Both the position numbers and the translations under genes were made by a program. DNA of 64,000 nt from Apostichopus japonicus (lineage: Eukaryota; Echinodermata; Holothuroidea; Aspidochirotida; Stichopodidae), in the NCBI RefSeq assembly GCF_037975245.1, contig NC_092571.1:6738501-6802500 (forward strand), in the 5' to 3' direction. Positions 48,901-57,807 of the stretch are shown in pieces. Position 1 is the first letter of the stretch; each line of letters starts with the position of its first letter. The notes under the pieces were generated by a model. That model saw only the letters and a program-made list of their open reading frames with translations, was not told the origin of the DNA and made no database searches.

Positions 48901-50772
48901 CATTACTTTTGGGATTTAGTGTGTAAGTCAATGGGGCTTTTAATGGGCGTTTGCTACCTTAAAACCGGAGCAATTGTACCTCGGGACTACCGGTGGAACA
49001 GTGTATTTGTTCCCTGTGGTAAGTCTCCAGTCGGACAATATTCGCTAAGGCACTAATATCCGACCGGACCACATATTCTTCGAAGTTTTGTCCATAATAA
49101 TAACACAGGATTACCGTCCACTGCTCGAAAATCCCAGGATTTTTCTAAGCGTGAGTTCTGTGGTTGGACCAGACGGTTTGCCAATTTATCAAGTATTCCG
49201 GACTGACAAATATTCCGCTGAGTGAGGGAACCTAAATAACTGTGACGTGGGAAATAAAGTTTGATATACCGTGTCAAGACATATTTTCGTGATAAAATAA
49301 TGTCCGATCGGAGTTTCTCTGCGGGGGTGGGGGGGGGGGGTGGAGGAGGGGGACGACAAACTATATTCCCATAACTGCTCATCGTGTGCGTTGTATTACC
49401 GTGTGCCTTTAAATTATGTTAAGCGTTTAACATATTTTTAATTCTAACCTGCATTGCGTTGTATGTGGGAGCAGCGGAACAGTTTCACCTTTCGTAACGA
49501 TGATCCACCATCTGATGAAACTACAAATATAAAAAAAACAGCCTTTTAGGAAGTACACAGCATTTATACATCACTTCTTACTGAATGTTTCGGATTACTG
49601 AATGTTTCGGATCTTACTGAATACGATAAGTTTTTTTTTTATTTTTTTTATTTTTTTTTAATAATATGTCATAGTGATCAAATTGCTAACAATCGACAGA
49701 CTAACGGCCCAACGTCACATATGTTAATTCCACAGGTTTGCTGACAAACAGCCCAACGTCACATATGTTACTTCCACAGATTTCCATATGGTAAATAAAG
49801 TCAAAGGTCACAGAATCAAAGGTCAAATGTATAACTATTGTCCAGTTTTGGGTCAACAATCCTTCCTAAGTTAGCCTGGTTCAATTTTCAAACTTGGGAA
49901 CAGATAGGCATATGATGGGAACTTGTGTCTGCCATATTGCAAAAGTAAAGGTCAAAGATCAAATTAAGCACAAGAAAGTGCCTTGCTGTAACTCAAAGGG
50001 GAACATATAATTCACTTGCAGCCTTCACAGATGTAATAGGAATGTTGAAGACAACTGTTATCAAAATATGAAGGTGTCATAGCATCTGAGGTCAAAGACC
50101 AAACGAATAAATTAAAGTGCTGACATTTTTTAAATTAGTCGAGAGGTGCCCCGTGATTGGGCTTATACTTACTAAGAGGTCAGAGTTCAGTGGTTGACTG
50201 AAGCTAAAATTGACTTTTGTTATGAAAATACAAGGACAACTGTTAAATAGTCGTACAACCAGTACAAGCTAAGTGTTATATAAGACAGACCATAGTAAAC
50301 AGTGGTCAAACCTCACGGGATAAAAGAGCACAAAATAATGCTGGTATGCCTTCAATGCGGAGGCCATTAATGAGGCGTAAATTATATATTATGCACGCCA
50401 TAATCAATTATGGATTGTCCAGCGCCTTTCTTTTTTTTAGCAAATTATTTTAAAATTACATATCTTTAAAGAGCGACGAACGCATATTTTAAATTAATTG
50501 AGTCCCCATTACCTTATCTCCCATAGTGTTCTGCAGGTTCTATAGTATATATGACTCGGTTCCTATATTAAAACTTATATATATATATATGAATTTTATT
50601 TATGAGTACAACTGATCATGTTTGCTGGATGAAGACTGAGATTGCCCATCGTAACATTACAGGTTTACAAACGCAGTAGACATATATGAAGAGTAAAAGG
50701 CCCATACGTACCGGTATATCTCGCGAATAGCAAACACAGTATCAGAGAATATGTCTTTGTCAGTCTTGCCAT
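42940..50772 (-). CDS. Secreted IgGFc-binding (FCGBP-N)-like protein with Ser/Thr-rich exons
   Basis: Proposed exons on minus: 50772-50712 (signal peptide MARLTKTYSLILCLLFARYT), 46546-46394 and 44714-44562 (two near-identical 51-codon Ser/Thr-rich exons, DQAASTMVMKSQSITTPSD...), and 44186-42940. All junctions are phase 1 with GTAAGT or GTACGT donors, so they join cleanly and either Ser/Thr exon could be skipped. With both, about 536 aa. The last exon (414 codons) starts SAGWHGVQQPRFIFTLLP and ends VYGWHRVSSFAYLL-stop. It is one IgGFc-binding N-terminal-type domain, as in mucus-associated FCGBP and many echinoderm secreted proteins. Recognisable parts: DRPVAAYVH, DGLGTEYRVISY, DEPVFVVSG, DKPVLVMQF and YHMTVWLPPG. 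It has many N-x-S/T sites, no TM segment and no VWD domain. The domain exon is firm; the exon chain is inference. The function is probably mucus or coelomic-fluid binding. Confidence 0.75.
44277..44745 (-). repeat. Duplicated block carrying the Ser/Thr-rich exon (copy 1)
   Basis: Near-identical to 46,107-46,579 (offset about 1,830 bp): TTTCGACAGTATAACACCAC, CATAATGGATGATCC, and the whole 153-bp exon with both splice sites. Exon differences are few (for example N versus K in LMST(N/K)SIDD). The offset is filled by repeat DNA (44,755-45,925). Confidence 0.85.
44755..45925. repeat. Tandemly duplicated repeat (about 400-bp unit) with hAT-like end
   Basis: Two copies about 400 bp apart share ATTACCCCCGACTCATTAAG, 'GGACCCCTATGTCCC(C/T)ATGTCC', a poly-C run and 'GATGCATTCTGAGGCATAG'. 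A third, partial copy follows from about 45,540. The right end CTTGCCCACGTCACTG (45,906-45,921) after a poly-C run resembles a hAT-type terminus (CAGTGACGTGGGCAAG). It lies between the two Ser/Thr exons of the FCGBP-like gene. Confidence 0.6.
46107..46579 (-). repeat. Duplicated block carrying the Ser/Thr-rich exon (copy 2)
   Basis: Partner of 44,277-44,745. It retains an intact acceptor (TTTCATCAAAG), an open 153-bp exon and a donor (GCAG|GTAAGT), so it is usable rather than decayed. Confidence 0.85.
46905..47045 (+). CDS. Candidate inverted Ser/Thr-rich exon (plus strand)
   Basis: A 141-bp open stretch between an acceptor-like TTTCATCTTTCAACAAAG and a donor CTAG|GTAAAT. It is phase 1 at both ends and encodes DSATTINSPTAFVTMPPDSS... 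to ...HALKKILG. The Ser/Thr/Pro-rich composition, symmetric phase and acceptor wording resemble the minus-strand Ser/Thr exons at 44,714 and 46,546, but it lies on the other strand. It may be an inverted, stranded copy, or an exon of an unknown plus-strand gene. No neighbouring exon was found. Confidence 0.25.
47046..50711. other. Intron 1 of the FCGBP-like gene; repeats only
   Basis: Holds two GGTCA/TGACC-type repeat copies (about 47,330-47,790, ending in an ACACACGCACGCACACACAC tract; and about 49,780-50,320 with AAAGGTCACAGAATCAAAGG), a CTTCTTCTTCTTCCCC tract near 48,330 and a poly-G run near 49,330. The open frame at 49,053-49,382 crosses the poly-G and is not gene-like. A Ser/Thr-rich minus frame at about 47,905-48,012 lacks a good donor. 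Confidence 0.45.
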
Positions 50773-51592
50773 AGTGTCAACGGTACGGAACATTAGGTAC
50801 GATATCCCCTTCTGTATATGAAACTATCTTTACTCGATGAACTTACAACGTACACTGTCTGAATACCGGTACCTCTTTTCGTCTCAGAAGGATGAAATTA
50901 ATTTCTTGGTCACCATCAGTTTTTCTGTGTTCTTTGTATTTTTTTCTCCGAACTAAAAGTTCTGTGAAATTAAATCGACCTTAAGTAGTAACCTTTAATG
51001 TTTATTGATCCTAGCCGTTGTCAAGTTCTCTGCCATTATATGGTATTGTTTCCACTAACCTTGACTAGCTATCTTCTCATACGTAGCAATATCGAATGGC
51101 TGCACGACATGAATACTTTGCTTTTGTTTATTATTATGATTATTTTATTATTTTATATTATTTTTTATTAGTTTTGACCATCCCTTCCAAGTTTCGGGGA
51201 AGTCAATCAATAGCCTCGAGTGTATAGGTTAGGTCATAAAGATGTCAACCAATTAAGTTTACGATTCAATCAGAAGAAATTGACTGTCAGAATAAGTTGA
51301 CATCAAATAAATTGCATATATATCAGTATCACGTATCTTTTGGACGAGCGTAATTAAAAAAGCAATTATTATCATCACTTTCGTCATCATTACGTCATCG
51401 GCATCGACAACATTGACATTTTGCAGTAAGCACCATTGCTCAATTCAAATCTTGGTCTTATTAAACTTATCCTGGATTTTGATAACTTTCGTTTTAAAGA
51501 ATATAAGTCCATGTTATTTAAATGAGAAAGGTAACAGATAACATTTCATATCAGTGACATTGCAGTTAGAGGAAGTAACATTGTTCAAAATA

Positions 51593-51950
51593 CAAGGGCG
51601 TAGGAACCGGGGGGCTGGGGGCGCCAGCCCCCCCCCCAGTGAAAAATATGGTGGGCGGAAGTATCATTCCGCCCCCCCCCCCCGCTTCGCAAGTCAGATA
51701 ACCCCTTTTTCATTTCTGAATGAGAAAAAATCTCATTTGGGGCACCTAAATGCATCTAAGGCCAGATGAAAATGCAAAATTATTTACAAAATGGAGTAGG
51801 TGTTGAAGTGTGCTATATTGCACCAAATTGCATCTGAGGTCACCTGGAAATGAAAAAAGATCCAAAGGGGAGAGGGACAACCCCTCCCCCAGGCCGGCCA
51901 TCAGTCTTCAGCCCCCCCCCCACACTCAAAAGTACCTTCCTACGCCACTG
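51593..51950. mobile_element. hAT-type MITE with 8-bp TSD
   Basis: Starts CAAGGGCGTAGGAACC and ends CTTCCTACGCCACTG, flanked by the exact octamer TCAAAATA (51,585-51,592 and 51,951-51,958). Poly-C/poly-G runs lie near the termini. It is an end-to-end relative of 42,223-42,594. Its strand-spanning open frames have no coding meaning. Confidence 0.9.
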
Positions 51951-51959
51951 TCAAAATAT

Positions 51960-53188
51960 AAGCCATTTCATCAAGTTAATTATTGAACGCCGATGTTGTC
52001 AACAAGGCCTAGAGTACAAACTGGTATCAATATTACAATTGAAACCACTATAGACTACATTAGGATCCATTATTAAGCACTTAAGAAATCAATTTGTATT
52101 GATAGCCTTAAAAAAAGATATACATCCCACATAACGGATACATGTCTTAAATGATTCGTGTTAGATGGTTTTAATTTTTCGTTTTGTTCCCTTTATTTGC
52201 AAAAGTATAGGTCCACTTAAGGAAATGCTATAATCGATAAAAGTTTGTGCTTCTGAGATAAAAATCGATACAGAGTTCTTTTTAAATAATCTTAACCTCA
52301 ACCATTAACTTGGTTTCTTGAAGAAATTGTTAAAGAGTAATTGCTGTCGGATTAGATTTCCTGGAAAAAAGTGGTTTGAATAGAAAATCGTGCGTGCATA
52401 CGCCCTCTCTACCGTCCACGCATACATATACCTTCTACCGACCTACCCCATCCCCGATGAGTAGCAAACTATCAAGGTCATAATATTCCAATCCGTTGTA
52501 AATTGTATAAATTATGATTTTTGTTTATATATTTCTTGTAATTGCATGATAGATAATATATCACCGAAGAGCATGAAGTTAAAGTACAATGTTAAGAGAA
52601 CGGAATCATCGAACCAGTCAGATTAGGAATATAATTAAGAGCTTTGATGCATTTGTCAACTAACCTATCTATATTGACATCAAATGTGTTCAATAATATC
52701 AAATACATCATCTCCGTATACATATATATATACTGTATATCTGCATACATAGGGGTATAAACCTGTTGAATCTGTATTTACTTATTTTCTTTCATTTCGA
52801 CGGGAAATGACACTTCACCCAGAAGACTGCAGTAGTTTTTGTCCGTAGCAAACACTTTATCAGTGAGAATATAATCACCGTCGACAAATGATTAGAAACT
52901 GAAAGTATATGTGAATATGGTTAGTAATTTCACTATTAGTAGCTATAGGAGTAGCTTTTATGATATGATATTTGTTTAGATAAAATAGAATTATGTTTCA
53001 TTTACAAGACGATCAATTATATAGGTGGGTGTTCCTATCAAAGATAGCCGTGTCCGTCAACAGCCTGAACAAGTCTTCCATGCATGTAGTCAGGCTGTTG
53101 TTTCAACAGGTAGTATACGTTAGCAGTCAATTCGCTTCACTGCACCAGTCTAACACGCAGAAAACAACAGGTAGGCCTATACAGGTAA
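51960..53188. other. No gene recognised; 5' flank of the plus-strand Ig gene
   Basis: AT-rich. A small hairpin with 11-base arms CAACAGCCTGA/TCAGGCTGTTG (53,058-53,068 and 53,090-53,100) lies about 90-130 bp before the start codon. The frame 52,993-53,355 overlaps the real gene out of frame and is rejected. Confidence 0.35.
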
Positions 53189-54586
53189 ATGCAGCCAGTG
53201 GTCAATGGAATGGCTTTGCGAGGTATAACGTATGTCCTGATTGCCAGACTTCTCGTGGTGGGAACTGTTTGCACAAACGTCGATTTTTATGTCCAAAATG
53301 GAAGCTACAGTTTAAGAGAGGGCATGGATGTTACACTTGTGTGTTCTGTATCTGACTCATCATTACCAAGTGATATTGCTTCTTACCAAATCCTTCAAAA
53401 TAATATCGTGGTCTTATCAAATGGTTATTTAAGGGAGCCACGTCAGTACAGATTTCAGAGTATGGGAAGTAGCTCACAATTGAACTACGAACTGACATTG
53501 TTATCAACCCCACGATATTTCAACGGCGACTCATTTACATGTGAAGTGATGATACTAAAAGAGTTGTCTCTTCTAAGCTTCTCAAGGACCTTGCGGTTAT
53601 CCGTCTATTACGATCCTTCCCCGTCGTATCCAATATGCAATGACTTTCAAACAACTTCATTTTTTGCAGGAGATAATGTATCGTTTACATGTTCAAGTGA
53701 GTATGGAAACCCACCGGTGAGCATGAACGTCTCAACTAATATGGAATATCAAGCAGGGATCTGGTTAGAAGCTAATGATTTATCAAATTCTTCTTTTCTG
53801 GTTCAAACTTTGTCCCTGACAGTTAACACTTCCTTGGAAGGGATGGAATTTCGATGTGATACTTGGTCTTCCAGTGGTTACCGTAGTTCGTGTTTCTCAG
53901 GGAGGTTATATGTAAGGGACAACTTCAATGTGTCTGTCTTAACTAGAGTGGTGACCTCTCAATTTACATCTCTCGTGTGTAAATCTAATATTCCACTAGC
54001 CTCGCTCGAGTGGAACATATCTCAGATTTACCAAAAACCAGGTATCACAGTTTCTATGGATACTAGAAATGGCTCTAGCATACTTCTTGACATACAAATA
54101 GAAGAAGGACATTTACACACAGAAATCTCCGTGTGGTGTTTGGCGTCAGTAGTTTGCAATAACGGGACAGTGCTTAGGGCTTCTTATGGGTATCCCATCA
54201 GCGTGAGTGTGGGAATCGATTCAACCTTACACACCTCGACACATGTGTCAAATGAATATTCCACTAGAGATGAATCACATGACAAACGAAGCCATTTTAT
54301 GACCTCAAAACATCTTGAAATGCAACAAAGCAAAGGATTGCACAAAGGCATACCTGTGCATATTATTCTTCTAATTATAATCAACATTATCTTGTTGTCT
54401 ACGTTTGTGTTATTAGCTGTAGCTTGTATCACAGTACGTTATGTTAGACCAAGATCATCTAGTATGCAGTCCACTCTAAATGAAGTTGGTTATTCAACAC
54501 GTATTGTGAAAAGCGATCAACCGTGGATAGGCTGCAGTAAGGATCATGATAACTTCGAAGATGTTACTTATGAAGCAATGCACTGA
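53189..54586 (+). CDS. Single-exon type I membrane protein, three Ig-like domains
   Basis: 465 codons plus stop in one exon. The in-frame Met at 53,210 (residue 8, MALRGITYVLIARLLVVG) makes the better signal-peptide start, giving 458 aa. Numbering from 53,189: Ig1 about 31-140 (C52, C118), Ig2 about 150-242 (C168, C223), Ig3 about 247-341 (C264, W275, C317), a linker, TM about 389-416 (HIILLIIINIILLSTFVLLA), then a 49-residue tail ending DNFEDVTYEAMH. Y461 is in YEAM, the YxxM pattern bound by PI3-kinase p85 SH2 domains and close to an ITIM. An extra cysteine pair (C150, C235) brackets Ig2, as in the two minus-strand neighbours. The roughly dozen N-x-S/T sites suit an exposed ectodomain. A surface receptor or adhesion role is likely; the ligand is unknown and I see no close named family. 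Confidence 0.85.
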   Translation: MQPVVNGMALRGITYVLIARLLVVGTVCTNVDFYVQNGSYSLREGMDVTLVCSVSDSSLPSDIASYQILQNNIVVLSNGYLREPRQYRFQSMGSSSQLNYELTLLSTPRYFNGDSFTCEVMILKELSLLSFSRTLRLSVYYDPSPSYPICNDFQTTSFFAGDNVSFTCSSEYGNPPVSMNVSTNMEYQAGIWLEANDLSNSSFLVQTLSLTVNTSLEGMEFRCDTWSSSGYRSSCFSGRLYVRDNFNVSVLTRVVTSQFTSLVCKSNIPLASLEWNISQIYQKPGITVSMDTRNGSSILLDIQIEEGHLHTEISVWCLASVVCNNGTVLRASYGYPISVSVGIDSTLHTSTHVSNEYSTRDESHDKRSHFMTSKHLEMQQSKGLHKGIPVHIILLIIINIILLSTFVLLAVACITVRYVRPRSSSMQSTLNEVGYSTRIVKSDQPWIGCSKDHDNFEDVTYEAMH

Positions 54587-56454
54587 TAGACAAAAACAAC
54601 GAAAAACGACATGTGTAAATAACTCATTCTATGTAGCTTAGCTAAGAACTTATAAAACATAAGTATATAATATCAATCGCAGTGTTAATATTTCTAACAT
54701 GCTACGGTTAGTTGGAATCTGACCACCTTGACAAGTGATGATGCACCTGAAGTTTCGAGCATAAGGAACTATAATTCATTGTAGATATCAAAATTGTTTA
54801 TCACAATTTCGAACCACAGTGGTTACGTCAGAAATAATATAATTATATTCGGCCGGGCGAATTCAACTAAATTTAATAATATATCTATCTACGATATGCT
54901 GAAAATAGAAGCTAAAATATCAATGAATACATAAAGCTTAGCCAGAAAGTGAATCAGTTAGGTTTCGGTATCAACATTTTAGCAAGTTTCACACGTCGGG
55001 TTCTAAGACTTAGCCACTGCACTTATACCCGGGCTAATTGTACTCCAGTGCACCATAAACGTAACATCTCTCATCATGTTATGATCTTACGTGCTCATGC
55101 AAGCAGGCTAGACGAGCTTGAAACATTGATCAAGTTCCTTTGGGACTCGCTCATGCACACTTGTAACTTATAACTCAAAAAAGAGTGTATATAGCGCACA
55201 ACGGATGACATCATTGTCATCATAGTTTAGTTAACAATACGGATTTCATGAGTAACGTTCTAGTTCGTTTTTCAACGCTTGATTATGATAATGTCATGTT
55301 TTTCAGATAATTAATAGCAAGACGCCGGCATGAGTTCTATCTATTTCGTGGTTTAATTAAAACTAAATATTTCAACCATAGAAAGAAAATAATACATACA
55401 CCCCTCCCCTATAGAAGGATACGTGTTTGCGATCTCTCATGTCATGGATATTATGTAATTTATGATGTCGCATTGCTACAACCAACACACGAAATGCCAT
55501 TTTGTTTTAGGGAATATCAATGCAGCTTTATGTACTAGGAATGTAACACAACAACCGGAAAGGGTTTGTATGTAATTGATGTGTTTTTGTCATGCAAATT
55601 ATCGCCCACGTATAGAAACATTTTGTATCAAACTGTGATCGTTCGAGAAAACCGGAAACATTTAATGCCTCAACGCCTTCCACTAATTACTTTTACGACG
55701 ACGATATGCTCAGTTACAAACTTTTCTTTCATTTTGAAGTTAACACTTCGACACATGTGTCTACTACCTCTTGCAATTTACGTGCGAATATTCAAAACTT
55801 TTAGTTTAAATTGGTCAAGTGTAGTACGTTTCCCCATAGCATGCTTCTCTTTTCGGAAATTGTAAAAACTTTTCCCTGAATACTGGTCACATAATTTCAA
55901 AGTCAATATTTTGTTATCTTTCTTATATCATAAAATTATCGTCGGGGACTTATTTCCGATGCCCATGACCAACAGAACGTCTTTTTCATGTTCATAAAAT
56001 AATAGGATTGAGTGCTTTATATGACTGTAATTATGCTCTTGATGAAATATCTCTCTATTGAAATAAAAATAGGGCGTTCATTATCTGTCACAAGTCCACT
56101 CTAAATTTGTCAGTTAAGTCAAGTAAACTGAAGTATTAATTGAGGTGTATAGTTGTTACTGAACTTCGTTGCAGTAAGAGTTGTTTCTGCAACATTCAGA
56201 ATACAATGGAAACCTCGTCTCGAAGAGATAGTCAAACGACGGAGAGATATTGCGTAATTGATCATTCTTTCAATATCAATGCGTATAGTTGTAGTGGTAT
56301 ACAGCAGTCTTTAGATGTTCCAGTGGTCGTCCTACAGTGAAGTTAGTGAACTCAGCAGCAACACACTATACGCGGATGATCCTCACGGTGTATATGCATA
56401 TCAATGAGCAGTATGTGCTTTACTTGTTGTTGTTACTTGTTGTTGACAGGGTAG
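54587..56454. other. Convergent intergenic region, no gene recognised
   Basis: Contains the 3' flanks of two converging Ig genes. An AATAAA on plus lies at 56,062-56,067. The short frames here lack signal peptides, domains or splice context. Confidence 0.35.
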
Positions 56455-57807
56455 TCAAGGTAACTGAGCCACGGGCGGTAAGTCATAAAGGTCCTCATCC
56501 AAAGGAGTTAATGGCGATCTTTCGGTATCCTCATCTGCAGAGCCTACACTAGTTATACTAACATGATGGGGCCGTAACTGGTATCTGCCATCGGGTAGCG
56601 TAGTCAACATCATATCACTGTCTTTTGCCGGTGGAAATGAGACGAACTCGTTTGTTTCGGCCATCTTGGATCCCTCAGAACTATCTTTGCTTTTCCGACA
56701 CTTTCGTATTGTAAAGCATATGATAATGAAAACGCAAATTAAAAATATAGAAACCAAAACAGCTACAGAAATCAGAATCAGTGTAAACAAAGGAATAGCA
56801 AGACCCGGTGTTTCTGCAGTAGGTGAAGAAGATACCGAAAATATGTAACTTGTCGACAGGTTCATCCCGTATGCCGTTCCTACGCATGAAATGTTAATCT
56901 CTCTCCCAAGGTTCGACAAGCTCGACAGATCAGTAAATGTTATGTAAGAAGTCTCATTAGTACTAGCAATGACGTAATTGGTAGGAACGTCCAGCCACTC
57001 GATCGTGCCGACATTGGTTTGCCACGGTGTAATGCGACAACTAAACGTTCTGTTGCTTGATGTGCTCCCTGGGTTGATTTCTATAATAGAAATGAAAGGA
57101 GAGTTATAAACAACGACTGGCCCTAACGTACACGATAAGTTCGATGTAGTTTGTGGGTTATCATCTGTTTCTGCAATGCATATAAAACTAGTACCATTCA
57201 TCTCAGCTTTGATGGAGAGAGTTGCATTATCTACAGCTGAGAATTCATCCTCTGTTCTCTCTCTCTCCAGTGCCTCGGACCGATCTTCACTTCGATACCA
57301 CTTCACTCTCCTGGTCGGTTCGCGGTATATTGGGTTGTAACAAGATAAAACAAGTTTCTCTCCAACCAAATATTCCAATGTATTTTGCTTGTTCGCTAAA
57401 CAGATTGGCATCCTTTCATCCACGGATAATGCATATTCAGCAGATGTGACGTCACCTCCATCAGTCATCCCAACACACTCATATATCCCACTGTGTTCCA
57501 TGCGAGTTAAATTCTCAAAGGTTAAAAAGTATAAACTATTGGAGGATAACGAAATAACCGAAGATTTCGTAAATTTAGGAAGATTATCCACCTGTATGTC
57601 TTTTCCTACGTAACTTATTATACTGATGTTATCTTTGAGCCACGTTTGCGATTGAAATCTGCTATGGACGGTGCAAAGTACATTGAGAGGTATCCCTTCA
57701 AATAGATGTGGTGTATCTCGTAGCAGCTTGATTGATACATCAGATTCGGCATAGGTTATTGTAAACGAACACAGGATCAATGCCGTCACACCAATAAAAC
57801 CCTGCAT
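56455..57807 (-). CDS. Single-exon type I membrane protein, three Ig-like domains, LPDGR tail
   Basis: 450 aa in one exon. Signal peptide 1-20 (MQGFIGVTALILCSFTITYA). Ig1 about 22-128 (C45; HSGIYEC with C111). Ig2 about 134-228 (C156, WY at 170-171, C210), bracketed by C136 and C226. Ig3 about 234-325 (C257, W271, C308). TM about 337-367, then a basic stop (RKCRKSK) and a tail of about 80 residues. The tail holds DMMLTTLPDGRYQL (398-411, Y409) and an acidic end DEDLYDLPPV (Y441). It is a tandem paralogue of the 60,814-62,112 gene: same order, EYLVGEKLVLSC versus EYLIGEQIELTC in Ig2, and the shared tail motif. About eleven N-x-S/T sites. No canonical ITIM or ITAM. A surface receptor is likely; the partner is unknown. 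Confidence 0.88.
   Translation of the reverse strand: MQGFIGVTALILCSFTITYAESDVSIKLLRDTPHLFEGIPLNVLCTVHSRFQSQTWLKDNISIISYVGKDIQVDNLPKFTKSSVISLSSNSLYFLTFENLTRMEHSGIYECVGMTDGGDVTSAEYALSVDERMPICLANKQNTLEYLVGEKLVLSCYNPIYREPTRRVKWYRSEDRSEALERERTEDEFSAVDNATLSIKAEMNGTSFICIAETDDNPQTTSNLSCTLGPVVVYNSPFISIIEINPGSTSSNRTFSCRITPWQTNVGTIEWLDVPTNYVIASTNETSYITFTDLSSLSNLGREINISCVGTAYGMNLSTSYIFSVSSSPTAETPGLAIPLFTLILISVAVLVSIFLICVFIIICFTIRKCRKSKDSSEGSKMAETNEFVSFPPAKDSDMMLTTLPDGRYQLRPHHVSITSVGSADEDTERSPLTPLDEDLYDLPPVAQLP

Noticed and set aside
49053-49382. 109-codon frame with a proline run (minus)
   Set aside because: The proline run is a poly-G tract and the rest shows no domain or splice context.
52993-53355. 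120-codon frame overlapping the plus-strand Ig gene
   Set aside because: It runs out of frame through the signal peptide and Ig1 of the real protein and has no domain.
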